The position numbers were made by a program, and so were the translations under genes. From UKL13-2 sp031431435 (GTDB lineage: Bacteria; Pseudomonadota; Gammaproteobacteria; Burkholderiales; Usitatibacteraceae): DNA of 64,000 bases. Within the stretch, counting starts at the first letter, position 1. Each line of letters starts with the position of its first letter. The stretch lies in the NCBI GenBank assembly GCA_031431435.1, contig JANPDI010000263.1, positions 6,301 to 70,300 of the forward strand. The letters run 5' to 3'. Of the stretch, positions 17,627-25,975 are shown piece after piece. The notes beneath the pieces were generated by a model. It searched no databases. It saw only the letters and a list, made by a program, of their open reading frames with translations, and had not been told where the DNA came from.

Positions 17627-18508
17627 CTAATCTTCTTCCGCCGGCAGGGTTGGACGTTTGTTGTCCTGTTTCTCGCTCGCCAGTTTCGCCATCATGCCAC
17701 TTGCGACAATGATTGCCATGCCGACCCATGCAATGGGCGGAATTTTTTCGTCAAAAAACACCCAGCCAAACAGCGCGGCAAAAATGACTGTTGAATACGC
17801 AAATGCGCCGACCACCAACGTATTGCCGCTGTGATACGCGCGTGTCATGGCCAGTTGGGCAACCGTTGCGGCGAGCCCCATTGCCAGCAACGGCCACAGG
17901 CTGCCGGTGGTCACAGGATGAAAACCGCCCTGCCAGACCATTTGGACAATTGCCGAGCCAATCAAACCGATGACGCCAAAGTAAAACACCACGCGCCACT
18001 CAGGCTCGCCCGCTTCACCGAGTTTTTTCACATTCACGTACGCGCATGCGGCAAAAAAGCCGGACGCCAGACCAATCAAGCCGGCGGTCAAATTGTCGTC
18101 CGAAAAAGTCGGCCGCAACAACAACGCAACACCCACCAAGCCGAGCAAAATCGCCGCCACCAATACCGGCTGGAATCGTTCGCGCAGCAGCAGCTTTGAC
18201 AACACCGTCAGCCACAACGGCGAGGTGTAGTTAAGCATGATCGCCGTGGCCAATGGCAGTTGTGTCATGGTGTAAAAATAGCCCACCAGCGAAATGGTGC
18301 CGGTGAAGCCCCGCCAGAAATGGCCTTTCCAAAATGGCGTCGCGAGTGACTGACGCCGTATCAGCACCACCGCACCAACCGCCGTCAGCGCGATCAATGA
18401 GCGATACATCGACAATTCGGCGCCGCTGAATTGATTGCTCAATAGTTTCGCAAATGCGCCCATGGTGGCGAAAAGTGCGCCAGCCAATAACATCCATGAT
18501 GACGTCAA
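17627..18508 (-). CDS. EamA/DMT family transporter
   Basis: A 293-residue inner-membrane protein with two EamA repeats and about ten helices (first repeat around 5-135, second around 145-280), of the drug/metabolite transporter superfamily; the exported substrate is unknown. The start TTG at 18508-18506 has a strong GGAGG six bases upstream (plus strand 18515-18519). The first ten residues are MTSSWMLLAG. This start region is repeated upstream in a 113-bp tandem array, which makes the gene's 5' region exceptional. Confidence 0.87.
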   Translation of the reverse strand: MTSSWMLLAGALFATMGAFAKLLSNQFSGAELSMYRSLIALTAVGAVVLIRRQSLATPFWKGHFWRGFTGTISLVGYFYTMTQLPLATAIMLNYTSPLWLTVLSKLLLRERFQPVLVAAILLGLVGVALLLRPTFSDDNLTAGLIGLASGFFAACAYVNVKKLGEAGEPEWRVVFYFGVIGLIGSAIVQMVWQGGFHPVTTGSLWPLLAMGLAATVAQLAMTRAYHSGNTLVVGAFAYSTVIFAALFGWVFFDEKIPPIAWVGMAIIVASGMMAKLASEKQDNKRPTLPAEED

Positions 18509-18847
18509 GCGGCACCTCCGCTGGCGCAATCAAGCAGCCTGCGCGGTCGCATCCCCGCCTTGCGGGGCCCCTGCTCTGCGCTCCGCCGTCTTCCAGCCAA
18601 CAACATCCATGACGACGTCAAATCACACCTCCGCTGGCGCAATCAAGCCGCCTACGCGGTCGCATCCCCGCCTTGCGGGGCCCCTGCTTTGCGCTCCGCC
18701 GTCTTCCAGCCAACAGCATCCATGACGACGTCAAATCACACCTCCGCTGGCGCAATCAAGCAGCCTGCGCGGTCGCATCCCCGCCTTGCGGGGCCCCTGC
18801 TCTGCACTCCGCCGTCTTCCAGCAAGCAGCATCCATGACGACGTCAT
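18480..18847 (-). repeat. 113-bp tandem array repeating the eamA translation start, with three chained 38-codon frames
   Basis: Three full 113-bp periods (units begin at 18480, 18593 and 18706) and a partial fourth (18819-18847). On the minus strand every unit contains the eamA Shine-Dalgarno and start codon. Frames run 18847-18731 (ATG start), 18734-18618 and 18621-18505 (TTG starts); each is 38 codons and ends in TGA inside the next start (TTGA). Each product opens MTSSWMLLAG like EamA, then continues RRRSA... with many Arg. The last frame overlaps the real eamA start at 18508. Each unit also holds the hairpin CCCCGCCTTGCGGGG. No unique spacers, so not CRISPR. Confidence 0.9.
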
Positions 18848-19138
18848 GGCCGAATCTTCGTTGGGTCAACAAACAAATTAGAAACACGAATATCGGCGGC
18901 ATTCTTCAGCCAATATTGGCCGAAAGTGGCCGTCTTTGCTGCTTCTTGTATGTAGGCCATCTCAACAAAACCGTCCTTTACCGGCGTAGGCCGGTACCCA
19001 AGTTTTGGCTGCCATTGAACCCCAAAAAAATTGGGCCCCTGCCCCGGCGTTAAGCATACCGGGGCAGGCTCTGCGCAGGGAAGGGGGATTGTTAGATTGT
19101 TTGACGTTCCCTGAGCGTTCGACGTGCATGCGAAAAAT
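18848..19138. other. Non-coding stretch between the eamA array and the Rieske oxygenase gene
   Basis: No convincing gene. It holds a fragment related to the REP-like block at 5.3-5.7 kb (about 18978-18998), a CCCAA/TTGGG mini-hairpin at about 19021 and the hairpin at 19038-19068. A minus-strand open frame ending at 18844 reads through these repeats and is not credible as a gene. Confidence 0.6.
19038..19068 (-). terminator. Probable terminator downstream of the Rieske oxygenase gene
   Basis: CCTGCCCCGG (19038-19047) and CCGGGGCAGG (19059-19068) form a perfect 10-bp stem. Read on the minus strand it is followed within about 8 bases by a run of T, as expected for the gene ending at 19139. Confidence 0.6.
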
Positions 19139-20245
19139 TTACGCACCCATCTCCCGCCGTACAAACTCATGAAAATGCACCATGCCATCTTCAAACGGCG
19201 TCTGGTATGGCCCCTGTTCGTCGCGCCCGGCCTGCCACAGCAACTTGCGGCCATCATTCATGCGTTGACAAATTTCTTCGTCTTCAACCGCAGTTTCCGC
19301 GTAGGCTCTTTGTTCGGCCTCGACAAACTCGCGCTCGAACAAGGCGATTTCTTCGGGGTAATAAAACTCGACAATGTTGGTGCATTTTTCCGGGCCGCGC
19401 GGCAGGATGGTCGAGACCACCAGCACATGCGGGTACCACTCGATCATGACGTTGGGATAGATCGTCATCCAAATGGCGCCGTACTTCGGCGGTTCACCAT
19501 TGCGGTAATTGAGCACCACATCGTGCCATTTTTTGTATGTTTCGGTTCCCGCGCGCGCCAACTTATTTTTGACGCCGACCACCTGCACGCTATACCAGTC
19601 GCCGTACTCCCACTCGAGCGAATCGCAGTCAACAAATCCGCCGAGGCCGGGATGAAATGGCTCGACGTGATAATCCTCCAGATACACTTCAATGAACGTT
19701 TTCCAGTTGAAGTTGTATTCGGTCACTTCCGCCTTGTCGAACACAAAGCCGGAAAAGTCGAGGTCCTTCGCCCATTTTATGTTAGCCAGATCATCAACAA
19801 TCGGATTCGGCCCCTCAAACAGCAGACCATTCCAGCGCGATAACGGCTTTTTTGGCAAATGCAAACACGGTTGCGCGTCGAAATGCGGTGCGCCCAGTAA
19901 CGTTCCGCGATTGTCATAGGTCCAGCGGTGCAAAGGACAAACAATGTTGCCCGATGACAATTGGCCGGCGCCATCAAGCATCACCGCCTGACGGTGTCGA
20001 CAAATATTCGACACGAGTTCGACGGATTCACCATTGTTGACGAGCGCCCACGCCGGCGTGTTCAACACGCGGTAGTCATTCTTGTTTGGCACCATCAACT
20101 CGTGGCCAACATAGACTGGCGCGCGCTGAAAAATGCGGGCGAGCTCCTGCTGATGGATGGCCGGATCGAAATACCAGCCCACGGGGAGCTGTGTTGTTGC
20201 AATGAAGGGCTTTGAGAGCTCGCGCTCGCCCAAAAGTTTGGACAT
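19139..20245 (-). CDS. Rieske [2Fe-2S] aromatic-ring hydroxylating oxygenase, alpha subunit type
   Basis: A 368-residue non-heme iron oxygenase. The Rieske centre ligands are C82, H84, C103 and H106 (CRH...CPLH). The catalytic mononuclear iron site shows H193 and H198 in EDYHVEPFHPGL, with a later Asp/Glu-rich segment (AVEDEEICQRMND) as the likely third ligand. Such proteins hydroxylate aromatic rings or demethylate quaternary amines; the substrate is not evident, and no beta subunit, ferredoxin or reductase lies nearby. ATG at 20245 follows GGAGG by 8 bases; ATG at 20260 is less likely. Confidence 0.9.
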   Translation of the reverse strand: MSKLLGERELSKPFIATTQLPVGWYFDPAIHQQELARIFQRAPVYVGHELMVPNKNDYRVLNTPAWALVNNGESVELVSNICRHRQAVMLDGAGQLSSGNIVCPLHRWTYDNRGTLLGAPHFDAQPCLHLPKKPLSRWNGLLFEGPNPIVDDLANIKWAKDLDFSGFVFDKAEVTEYNFNWKTFIEVYLEDYHVEPFHPGLGGFVDCDSLEWEYGDWYSVQVVGVKNKLARAGTETYKKWHDVVLNYRNGEPPKYGAIWMTIYPNVMIEWYPHVLVVSTILPRGPEKCTNIVEFYYPEEIALFEREFVEAEQRAYAETAVEDEEICQRMNDGRKLLWQAGRDEQGPYQTPFEDGMVHFHEFVRREMGA

Positions 20246-20567
20246 AGTCCTTACCTCCAATCAACACGTAGCTTCAAACTGCCGCGTCTTAACCAAAGTA
20301 AAAACGACACCCGGGCGATCGAGAAACTAGCTTTTAACTCTGCTTGCTCCGTCCCGACTCTGCTCTTTGTGCTTGAATTTGGAACCGGCAAAAGAGGGAT
20401 GTTGATTTTGCCAAAAAGCGGACAAGTTCGCAACCGAATCCCCCATTTTTCGCAATCTTTACCGCTTGCGCCTTCTCGGGGACCCCGGCAGCGCACCGAG
20501 GGAAAAGGACCACTTTCCGGTAAAATGACGGCTTTCGCGCCACGCGCGATGCCCGCGCCCGCCATCC
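20246..20567. other. Intergenic region upstream of xseB and the Rieske gene
   Basis: About 320 bases between divergent genes with no credible coding sequence. It holds the Rieske gene's Shine-Dalgarno at its left end, a GGAAA/TTTCC inverted repeat at about 20501-20518 and a TAAAAT box (20521-20526) that could be the -10 of xseB-ispA-dxs, though a clear -35 is lacking. Confidence 0.5.
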
Positions 20568-20816
20568 ATGCCAAAAATTACCGACAAAGAACCCAAGAAT
20601 TTTGAGGCCGCCATGGCCGAACTCGATGCGTTGGTCGAAAAAATGGAAGCCGGGCAATTGCCGCTTGAAGAATCAATCACCGCTTACCAGCGCGGCACCG
20701 AACTGCTGAAATATTGCGAAAAAATTCTCGGCGAAGCCGAGCAACGCATACAGATTCTTGCGCCAGCAACGGCTGGCGGGCCGGCATCGCTGGAAGACTT
20801 CAAGCCATCTTTGTGA
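20568..20816 (+). CDS. xseB: Exodeoxyribonuclease VII small subunit
   Basis: An 82-residue helical protein that associates in several copies with XseA to form the single-strand-specific exonuclease VII. The family core is NFEAAMAELDALVEKMEAG followed by LPLEESITAYQRGTELLKYC. The stop TGA overlaps the ispA ATG (TGATG), giving translational coupling. First gene of the conserved xseB-ispA-dxs operon. Confidence 0.95.
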   Translation: MPKITDKEPKNFEAAMAELDALVEKMEAGQLPLEESITAYQRGTELLKYCEKILGEAEQRIQILAPATAGGPASLEDFKPSL

Positions 20817-21706
20817 TGGACGATTTCCAGGATTGGGCGCGCCGGATTGCCGGCAGCATGGAACAAACACTTGCTGAACTACTGCCTGCAAAGACCAGCC
20901 AGCCAAACCGTCTCCACGACGCGATGCGTTATTCCACCCTCGGCGGCGGCAAACGGGTGCGTCCAATGTTGGCGTTTGCCGCAGGCGAATTAACCGGTGC
21001 CGCCCCGGATCGCACCAAGATTGTTGCCGCGGCGGTTGAGATGATTCACGCTTACTCGCTCATCCACGATGATTTGCCGTGTATGGACAATGACGTGCTC
21101 AGACGGGGACGACCGACATGTCACATTGAGTTTGACGAGGCGACCGCGCTGCTTGCTGGGGACGCACTACAGGCAATGGCTTTCGAGATTGTAAGCGCCT
21201 ACACACTAAACGATGATACCGCTATTCAAGTCGAGCTGATTCGGCTGTTGGCAGAGGCCTGCGGATCGCGCGGCATGGCCGGCGGCCAGGCGATTGACTT
21301 GGGTAATGTGGGGAAAACGATCTCGTTGCCTGAGCTTGAGTTCATGCACATGCTCAAAACCGGCGCATTGATCCGCGCTTCAGTCACAATGGGCGCACTT
21401 TGTGGGCGCAGCATGTCGATCGACGAGCGCACAAAACTTGATCATTACGCAAAGTATGTCGGTCTTGCCTTTCAGGTGGTGGACGACATTTTGGATTGCG
21501 AGTCTAATACGGAGCAATTGGGCAAAACAGCAGGCAAGGATGAGGACGCAAACAAGCCGACCTATGTCAGTTTGATGGGTCTGGATGCGGCCAAACTTTT
21601 TGCCGATGAGCTGTTGAACAATGCGCACGACAGCCTGAACGTGTTTGACGCACGCGCTTCACGATTGCGCCAGCTGGCGGAATTTATTGTGCGCCGCGAC
21701 CACTAG
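20816..21706 (+). CDS. ispA: Farnesyl diphosphate synthase (geranyltranstransferase)
   Basis: Condenses isopentenyl diphosphate with DMAPP and geranyl diphosphate to farnesyl diphosphate. The 296-residue protein has the first Asp-rich motif D85-D86-LPCM-D91 and the second D223-D224-IL-D227, plus GGGKRVRP (43-50) for diphosphate binding. The chain-length region before the first motif (HAYSLIHDD) fits a short-chain FPP synthase. ATG at 20816 overlaps the xseB stop; a longer frame from 20714 lies inside xseB. Confidence 0.95.
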   Translation: MDDFQDWARRIAGSMEQTLAELLPAKTSQPNRLHDAMRYSTLGGGKRVRPMLAFAAGELTGAAPDRTKIVAAAVEMIHAYSLIHDDLPCMDNDVLRRGRPTCHIEFDEATALLAGDALQAMAFEIVSAYTLNDDTAIQVELIRLLAEACGSRGMAGGQAIDLGNVGKTISLPELEFMHMLKTGALIRASVTMGALCGRSMSIDERTKLDHYAKYVGLAFQVVDDILDCESNTEQLGKTAGKDEDANKPTYVSLMGLDAAKLFADELLNNAHDSLNVFDARASRLRQLAEFIVRRDH

Positions 21707-21724
21707 CCTGCCCGCCTTAACAAA

Positions 21725-23671
21725 ATGACGACAAACACCAAATACCCGCTGCTCGACACCATCAACGACCCGGCCGATCTGCGCAAGCTGGATCGTCGTG
21801 AGCTTCCCGCGTTGTCGAAAGAATTGCGCGAATTCATCGTCGAATCAGTCTCAACCACAGGTGGGCATTTTTCGTCCAACCTCGGCACAGTCGAACTCAC
21901 CATTGCGCTGCATTACGTTTTTAATACGCCGGTGGACCGTCTTGTTTGGGACGTCGGCCACCAGACCTATGGGCATAAAATCCTCACCGGCCGCAAAGCC
22001 GGTATGCCCAAGTTGCGGCAAAAAGGCGGCATTGCCGGGTTTCCACGGCGTGAAGAATCAATTTACGACACCTTTGGCACCGCACATTCGTCGACGTCAA
22101 TATCCGCCGCGCTCGGCATGGCGGTCGCCGCGCGACTGTCAGGCGCGGTTGGCGAGAAACGGCGTCACGCCGTGGCGATCATTGGGGACGGCGCCATCAC
22201 AGCGGGCATGGCGTTTGAGGCGATGAACAACGTGGGGCGCGAAAACATCATCGTGATTCTGAATGACAACGACATGTCGATTTCGGAATCGATCGGCGCG
22301 CTTAACAATTATTTTGCCAAGCTGATGTCCGGCCAGTTTTATGCCGCAACCAAAAAGACCGCTGAAAAGGCGCTGCAATACACCCCGACCTTCAAGGAAA
22401 TTGCCAAGAAGCTTGAGGAACACGCCAAGGGCATGATCACGCCCTCGACGATGTTCGAGGAGTTTGGTTTTAATTACACCGGCCCGATTGACGGTCACAA
22501 TGTTGACGTCTTGATTGATACGCTCAACAACATCAAACAGCTTGACGGTCCGCAGTTTTTGCACGTGGTCACCAAAAAAGGCCAGGGCTACAAACTCGCC
22601 GAGGATGACCCGATCAACTATCACGGGCCGCCAAAATTTGACCCGAAGATCGGGCTGGTCAAAGCCGTTGCCGCGCCGGATGCCAAACCAAAGCCGACCT
22701 ATACCCAGATCTTCGGCGACTGGATCTGTGACATGGCGCGCGCCGACAGGCGTTTGATCGGCATCACGCCGGCGATGCGGGAAGGATCGGGCTTGGTCAA
22801 GTTTTCACAAGAATTTCCCGATCGCTATTTTGATACCGCCATTGCCGAGCAACACGCGGTGACGTTTGCCGCCGGACTGGCCGCCGATGGCATGCGCCCG
22901 GTGTTGGCGATCTATTCAACGTTTCTGCAGCGTGGTTACGACCAGCTTATTCACGACGTTGCAATTCAAAACCTGCCGGTTGTTTTTGCATTGGATCGCG
23001 GCGGACTTGTTGGTGCCGATGGGCCCACCCATCACGGCGCATTCGACCTGTCGTTTTTGCGCTGCATTCCGAATCTGGTGGTGATGACACCGGCGGATGA
23101 AAACGAATGCCGGCAAATGCTCACCACCGGCATGAGAATTGACCAACCTTCAGCGATCCGTTACCCGCGCGGCGCGGGGCCCGGCGCGGTGATTGACAAG
23201 GCACTGGTCACGCTGCCAATTGGCCGCGGCGTGGTGTTACACGAGGCGAAGGGTTTTGCAGTTGGCCAGAAAAAACTCCGCATTGCGATTCTGGCCTTTG
23301 GTTCGATGGTCAAACCTGCACTCGATGCGGCAGACGAGTTGAATGCAACGGTCGCCAATATGCGGTTTGTCAAACCAATCGATCATGAGCTAATTTTCAA
23401 ACTCGCCACCACCCACGATGTGATTGTGACCATCGAAGAGAACGTGGTGATGGGCGGCGCCGGCAGCGCCGTCTCCGAATCGCTCGCCGAACAGCGCCTG
23501 ACACTACCGGTGCTCCACCTTGGGTTGCCCGACCACTTTGTTGAACACGGCGACCCTGCCGTATTGTTGGCCGATTGCGGACTAAACCGCGATGGTATTT
23601 TAAAATCCGTCCGAAGCTGGTTGGCTGAAACCGACGCCAACTTCAACATCACCCATAAAGCGGCAAGTTGA
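21725..23671 (+). CDS. dxs: 1-deoxy-D-xylulose-5-phosphate synthase
   Basis: Thiamine diphosphate-dependent first enzyme of the MEP isoprenoid pathway, joining pyruvate and glyceraldehyde-3-phosphate. 648 residues, slightly longer than E. coli Dxs. The ThDP motif runs from GDGA (154-157) to ILND (178-181), FGTAHSSTS (117-125) contributes active His, and IAEQHAVTFAAGLA carries the catalytic Glu of the transketolase fold. The last domain (about 520-640) is the transketolase C domain. It follows ispA by 18 bases. Confidence 0.96.
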   Translation: MTTNTKYPLLDTINDPADLRKLDRRELPALSKELREFIVESVSTTGGHFSSNLGTVELTIALHYVFNTPVDRLVWDVGHQTYGHKILTGRKAGMPKLRQKGGIAGFPRREESIYDTFGTAHSSTSISAALGMAVAARLSGAVGEKRRHAVAIIGDGAITAGMAFEAMNNVGRENIIVILNDNDMSISESIGALNNYFAKLMSGQFYAATKKTAEKALQYTPTFKEIAKKLEEHAKGMITPSTMFEEFGFNYTGPIDGHNVDVLIDTLNNIKQLDGPQFLHVVTKKGQGYKLAEDDPINYHGPPKFDPKIGLVKAVAAPDAKPKPTYTQIFGDWICDMARADRRLIGITPAMREGSGLVKFSQEFPDRYFDTAIAEQHAVTFAAGLAADGMRPVLAIYSTFLQRGYDQLIHDVAIQNLPVVFALDRGGLVGADGPTHHGAFDLSFLRCIPNLVVMTPADENECRQMLTTGMRIDQPSAIRYPRGAGPGAVIDKALVTLPIGRGVVLHEAKGFAVGQKKLRIAILAFGSMVKPALDAADELNATVANMRFVKPIDHELIFKLATTHDVIVTIEENVVMGGAGSAVSESLAEQRLTLPVLHLGLPDHFVEHGDPAVLLADCGLNRDGILKSVRSWLAETDANFNITHKAAS

Positions 23672-23694
23672 CCTATTTGCCATTGAGGATTTGT

Positions 23695-24033
23695 ATGAGA
23701 AAAATGTTTGTCATTTTGTTGTCCGCCCTTGTTTCAAATGCCGCCATGGCACAAGAAAAGAAGGCCGCCGCGCCCGCGGCCCCAACAACGGCCACTGCAA
23801 CCGCGTCAACGCTGCCGCCGCCACCAAAGCATCAATGCAAAGGCCCTGAAGCGCTTGGAAAACTGGCCAGCAACAACCAGCAAAAACAATTTGTCAAAGA
23901 AATCGATGTGTATCGCGATTGTTTAATGGCGTATCGCGATGACATGAACAAACTCGCCAAAGCGACGGTTGATCAGGCGAACGCGGCGGTTGAAGAATTC
24001 AACGCTTATGTGGCCGAATTGAATAAAAAGTAA
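23695..24033 (+). CDS. Small exported protein of unknown function
   Basis: A 112-residue protein with a clear signal peptide (residues 1-19, cleavage after AMA), an Ala/Thr/Pro-rich linker (about 22-46) and a helical C-terminus rich in Lys, Asp and Asn with two cysteines (HQCKGPE, YRDCLMAY) that could pair in the periplasm. The ATG at 23695 has GAGG upstream. It follows dxs by 23 bases and may be co-transcribed. No recognised family, but the composition is that of a normally used gene. Confidence 0.7.
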   Translation: MRKMFVILLSALVSNAAMAQEKKAAAPAAPTTATATASTLPPPPKHQCKGPEALGKLASNNQQKQFVKEIDVYRDCLMAYRDDMNKLAKATVDQANAAVEEFNAYVAELNKK

Positions 24034-24052
24034 TCCACATTGCATCATCAAC

Positions 24053-24096
24053 CCGTCAAACAAAACGCCGCATTCATGCGGCGTTTTGTTTGACGG
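24053..24096. terminator. Long perfect hairpin, bidirectional terminator
   Basis: A 21-bp perfect inverted repeat with only TC between the arms (24053-24073 and 24076-24096). It includes AAAACGCCGCAT and ATGCGGCGTTTT, so both strands have a T-run after a GC stem. It separates the convergent small exported protein gene and the GST gene. Confidence 0.85.
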
Positions 24097-24109
24097 TGTC
24101 CGCCACCAT

Positions 24110-24814
24110 CTATGATTTGACCGTCGACTTGTCTTGGCCAAACAGAATTTTTCGTTGGGCATCCGTCATGGCGGCCACCGGTGTGCCATTCACAACTTCT
24201 TTTTTTGCATAGGCGCGGGTGGTGGCTGGGCGCGCCTTGATCAAGGCATGCCAGCGCGCCAGATGCGGAAAGTCCTTCATGTCCTGCCCCTGTCGTTCTG
24301 GAATGATCCACGGATAACACGCCATATCCGCAATGGTGTATTGCCTGCCGGTGATAAACACGCGACTGGCCAGTTGTTTGTTTAATACCCCATACAACCG
24401 CGACGTTTCCTTGGTGTAGCGGTCAATCGCATATGGAATTTTTTCAGGCGCGTAGTTGGCAAAGTGATGATTCTGGCCGAGCATCGGACCGAGCCCACCC
24501 ATCTGCCACATCAGCCATTGCAGGGTATCAACCTGCCCGCGCAAGTCCTTCGGAATAAATTTTCCGGTTTTACCGGCAAGGTACAACAAAATCGCACCCG
24601 ACTCAAATACGCTAATCGGTGCCTTGGCATCAACCGGCGCATGATCCACAATCGCCGGCATACGATTGTTGGGTGAAATCTTCAGGAAGTCCGGTTTGAA
24701 TTGTTCACCGATACCAATATTAACGCCGATGATCTTGTAGGCGATTTTTGCCTCTTCCAAAAACATGGTGATCTTGTGGCCGTTCGGGGTCGGCCAGTAA
24801 TAGAGGTCAATCAT
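24110..24814 (-). CDS. Glutathione S-transferase family protein
   Basis: A 234-residue protein with an N-terminal thioredoxin-fold domain (IDLYYWPTPNGHKITMFLEE, SPNNRMPAIVDH, FESGAILLYLAGK) and a helical C-terminal domain (about 90-220). The TPNG start and the NNRMPAIVD and ESGAILLYL signatures are those of the YghU/YfcG (Nu-class) GSTs, which reduce organic disulfides and peroxides. AGGAA lies upstream of the ATG at 24814. Monocistronic. Confidence 0.9.
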   Translation of the reverse strand: MIDLYYWPTPNGHKITMFLEEAKIAYKIIGVNIGIGEQFKPDFLKISPNNRMPAIVDHAPVDAKAPISVFESGAILLYLAGKTGKFIPKDLRGQVDTLQWLMWQMGGLGPMLGQNHHFANYAPEKIPYAIDRYTKETSRLYGVLNKQLASRVFITGRQYTIADMACYPWIIPERQGQDMKDFPHLARWHALIKARPATTRAYAKKEVVNGTPVAAMTDAQRKILFGQDKSTVKS

Positions 24815-24877
24815 TCGGGATTCCTTTTTTCATTTATGAAGCAATCACACATGTTTGCCTTAGGCTGTGCACGCAGT

Positions 24878-25957
24878 TCATTTGCCAAACGCGTTTACCG
24901 CCGCACGTTTGTATTGATCCGGCCATTCTACCGCCACGCCCAATGACGCCGCTGCATGCAGCGGCCAATAGGGATCACGCAACAATGCGCGCGCCAGAAA
25001 CACGCAGTCGGCATCACCGTCCGCGACAATCTGTTCGGCTTGCACCGGCTCGGTAATCAAGCCAACCGCGCCCGTTGCAATATTTACCTGTTCGCGAATG
25101 GCGCGTGCAAACGGCACCTGATATCCCGGCCGCACGGTTACCTTCGCATCGACCACTGCACCCCCGGATGAGACATCGATCAGATCGATGCCGATACGTT
25201 TGGCTTCTTTCGCAAACGCGATCGACTGCGACAAATCCCATCCACCATCCTTCCAATCAGTTGCTGATATGCGCACGAACACCGGCCAGTCAACCGGCCA
25301 GACATCGCGCACCGCAGTGGAGATCTCAAGACAAAAACGCATGCGGTTTTCCAATGATCCGCCGTACTGATCTTGGCGGTGGTTGGAAAACGGTGACAAG
25401 AATTGATGCGCCAGATAGCCGTGGGCCGCATGTACCTCGGCAACAACAAAGCCGGCCTCAAGCGAACGTTTTGCGGCCGCCGCAAACGCATCAATCACGG
25501 CACGAATCTCACTCACACTCATTTCATGCGGCACCGGGTATTTTTCCGAAAATGCTTGGTCGCTCGGCCCGACCACCGGCCAGCCGCCGTGTGCCGCATC
25601 AACCTTGCCGCTACCGCGCCACGGGGCATAGGTCGATGCCTTGCGTCCCGCGTGTGCCAGCTGGATTGCCGGCATACTGCCGTTGGCGTGAATAAACGCC
25701 GCGATTGGTTTCCATGCGTCTCGTTGCGCATCATTCCAGATACCGGCGTCTTCGGGCGAGATACGTCCGTCCGCCGTCACCGACGCCGCCTCGGTCATCA
25801 CCAGTGCCGCGCCGCCTACCGCGCGCGCACCCAGGTGCACCAGATGCCAGTCATTCGGCATGCCGTCGACACACGAGTATTGACACATGGGCGAGACAAA
25901 CACGCGGTTCTTGAATTGTGTCTGGCGAAGCGTAAACGGTGAAAAAAGCTGCGACAT
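24878..25957 (-). CDS. NADH:flavin oxidoreductase, Old Yellow Enzyme family (YqjM-like)
   Basis: A 359-residue FMN-binding TIM-barrel ene-reductase. Of the YqjM (thermophilic-like) class: C25 and Y27 in SPMCQYSC, IQLAHAGRKAS, and HAAHGYLAHQFLSP with the paired substrate-binding histidines region. Reduces activated C=C bonds of electrophiles using NAD(P)H. Start chosen at ATG 25957 (MSQLFSPF), where homology begins; an in-frame extension to 26011 would overlap the divergent gene's start. Confidence 0.93.
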   Translation of the reverse strand: MSQLFSPFTLRQTQFKNRVFVSPMCQYSCVDGMPNDWHLVHLGARAVGGAALVMTEAASVTADGRISPEDAGIWNDAQRDAWKPIAAFIHANGSMPAIQLAHAGRKASTYAPWRGSGKVDAAHGGWPVVGPSDQAFSEKYPVPHEMSVSEIRAVIDAFAAAAKRSLEAGFVVAEVHAAHGYLAHQFLSPFSNHRQDQYGGSLENRMRFCLEISTAVRDVWPVDWPVFVRISATDWKDGGWDLSQSIAFAKEAKRIGIDLIDVSSGGAVVDAKVTVRPGYQVPFARAIREQVNIATGAVGLITEPVQAEQIVADGDADCVFLARALLRDPYWPLHAAASLGVAVEWPDQYKRAAVNAFGK

Positions 25958-25975
25958 GGTTATTTTTCTATAGAC

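Noticed and set aside
18480..18847. CRISPR array
   Set aside because: The repeats are head-to-tail with a 113-bp period and no unique spacers; they include the start of eamA and are a tandem duplication, not CRISPR.
18844..19257. 137-residue minus-strand frame next to the Rieske gene
   Set aside because: It overlaps the end of the Rieske gene and reads through REP-like and hairpin DNA; no family. A decayed gene end around 18845-18960 cannot be ruled out.
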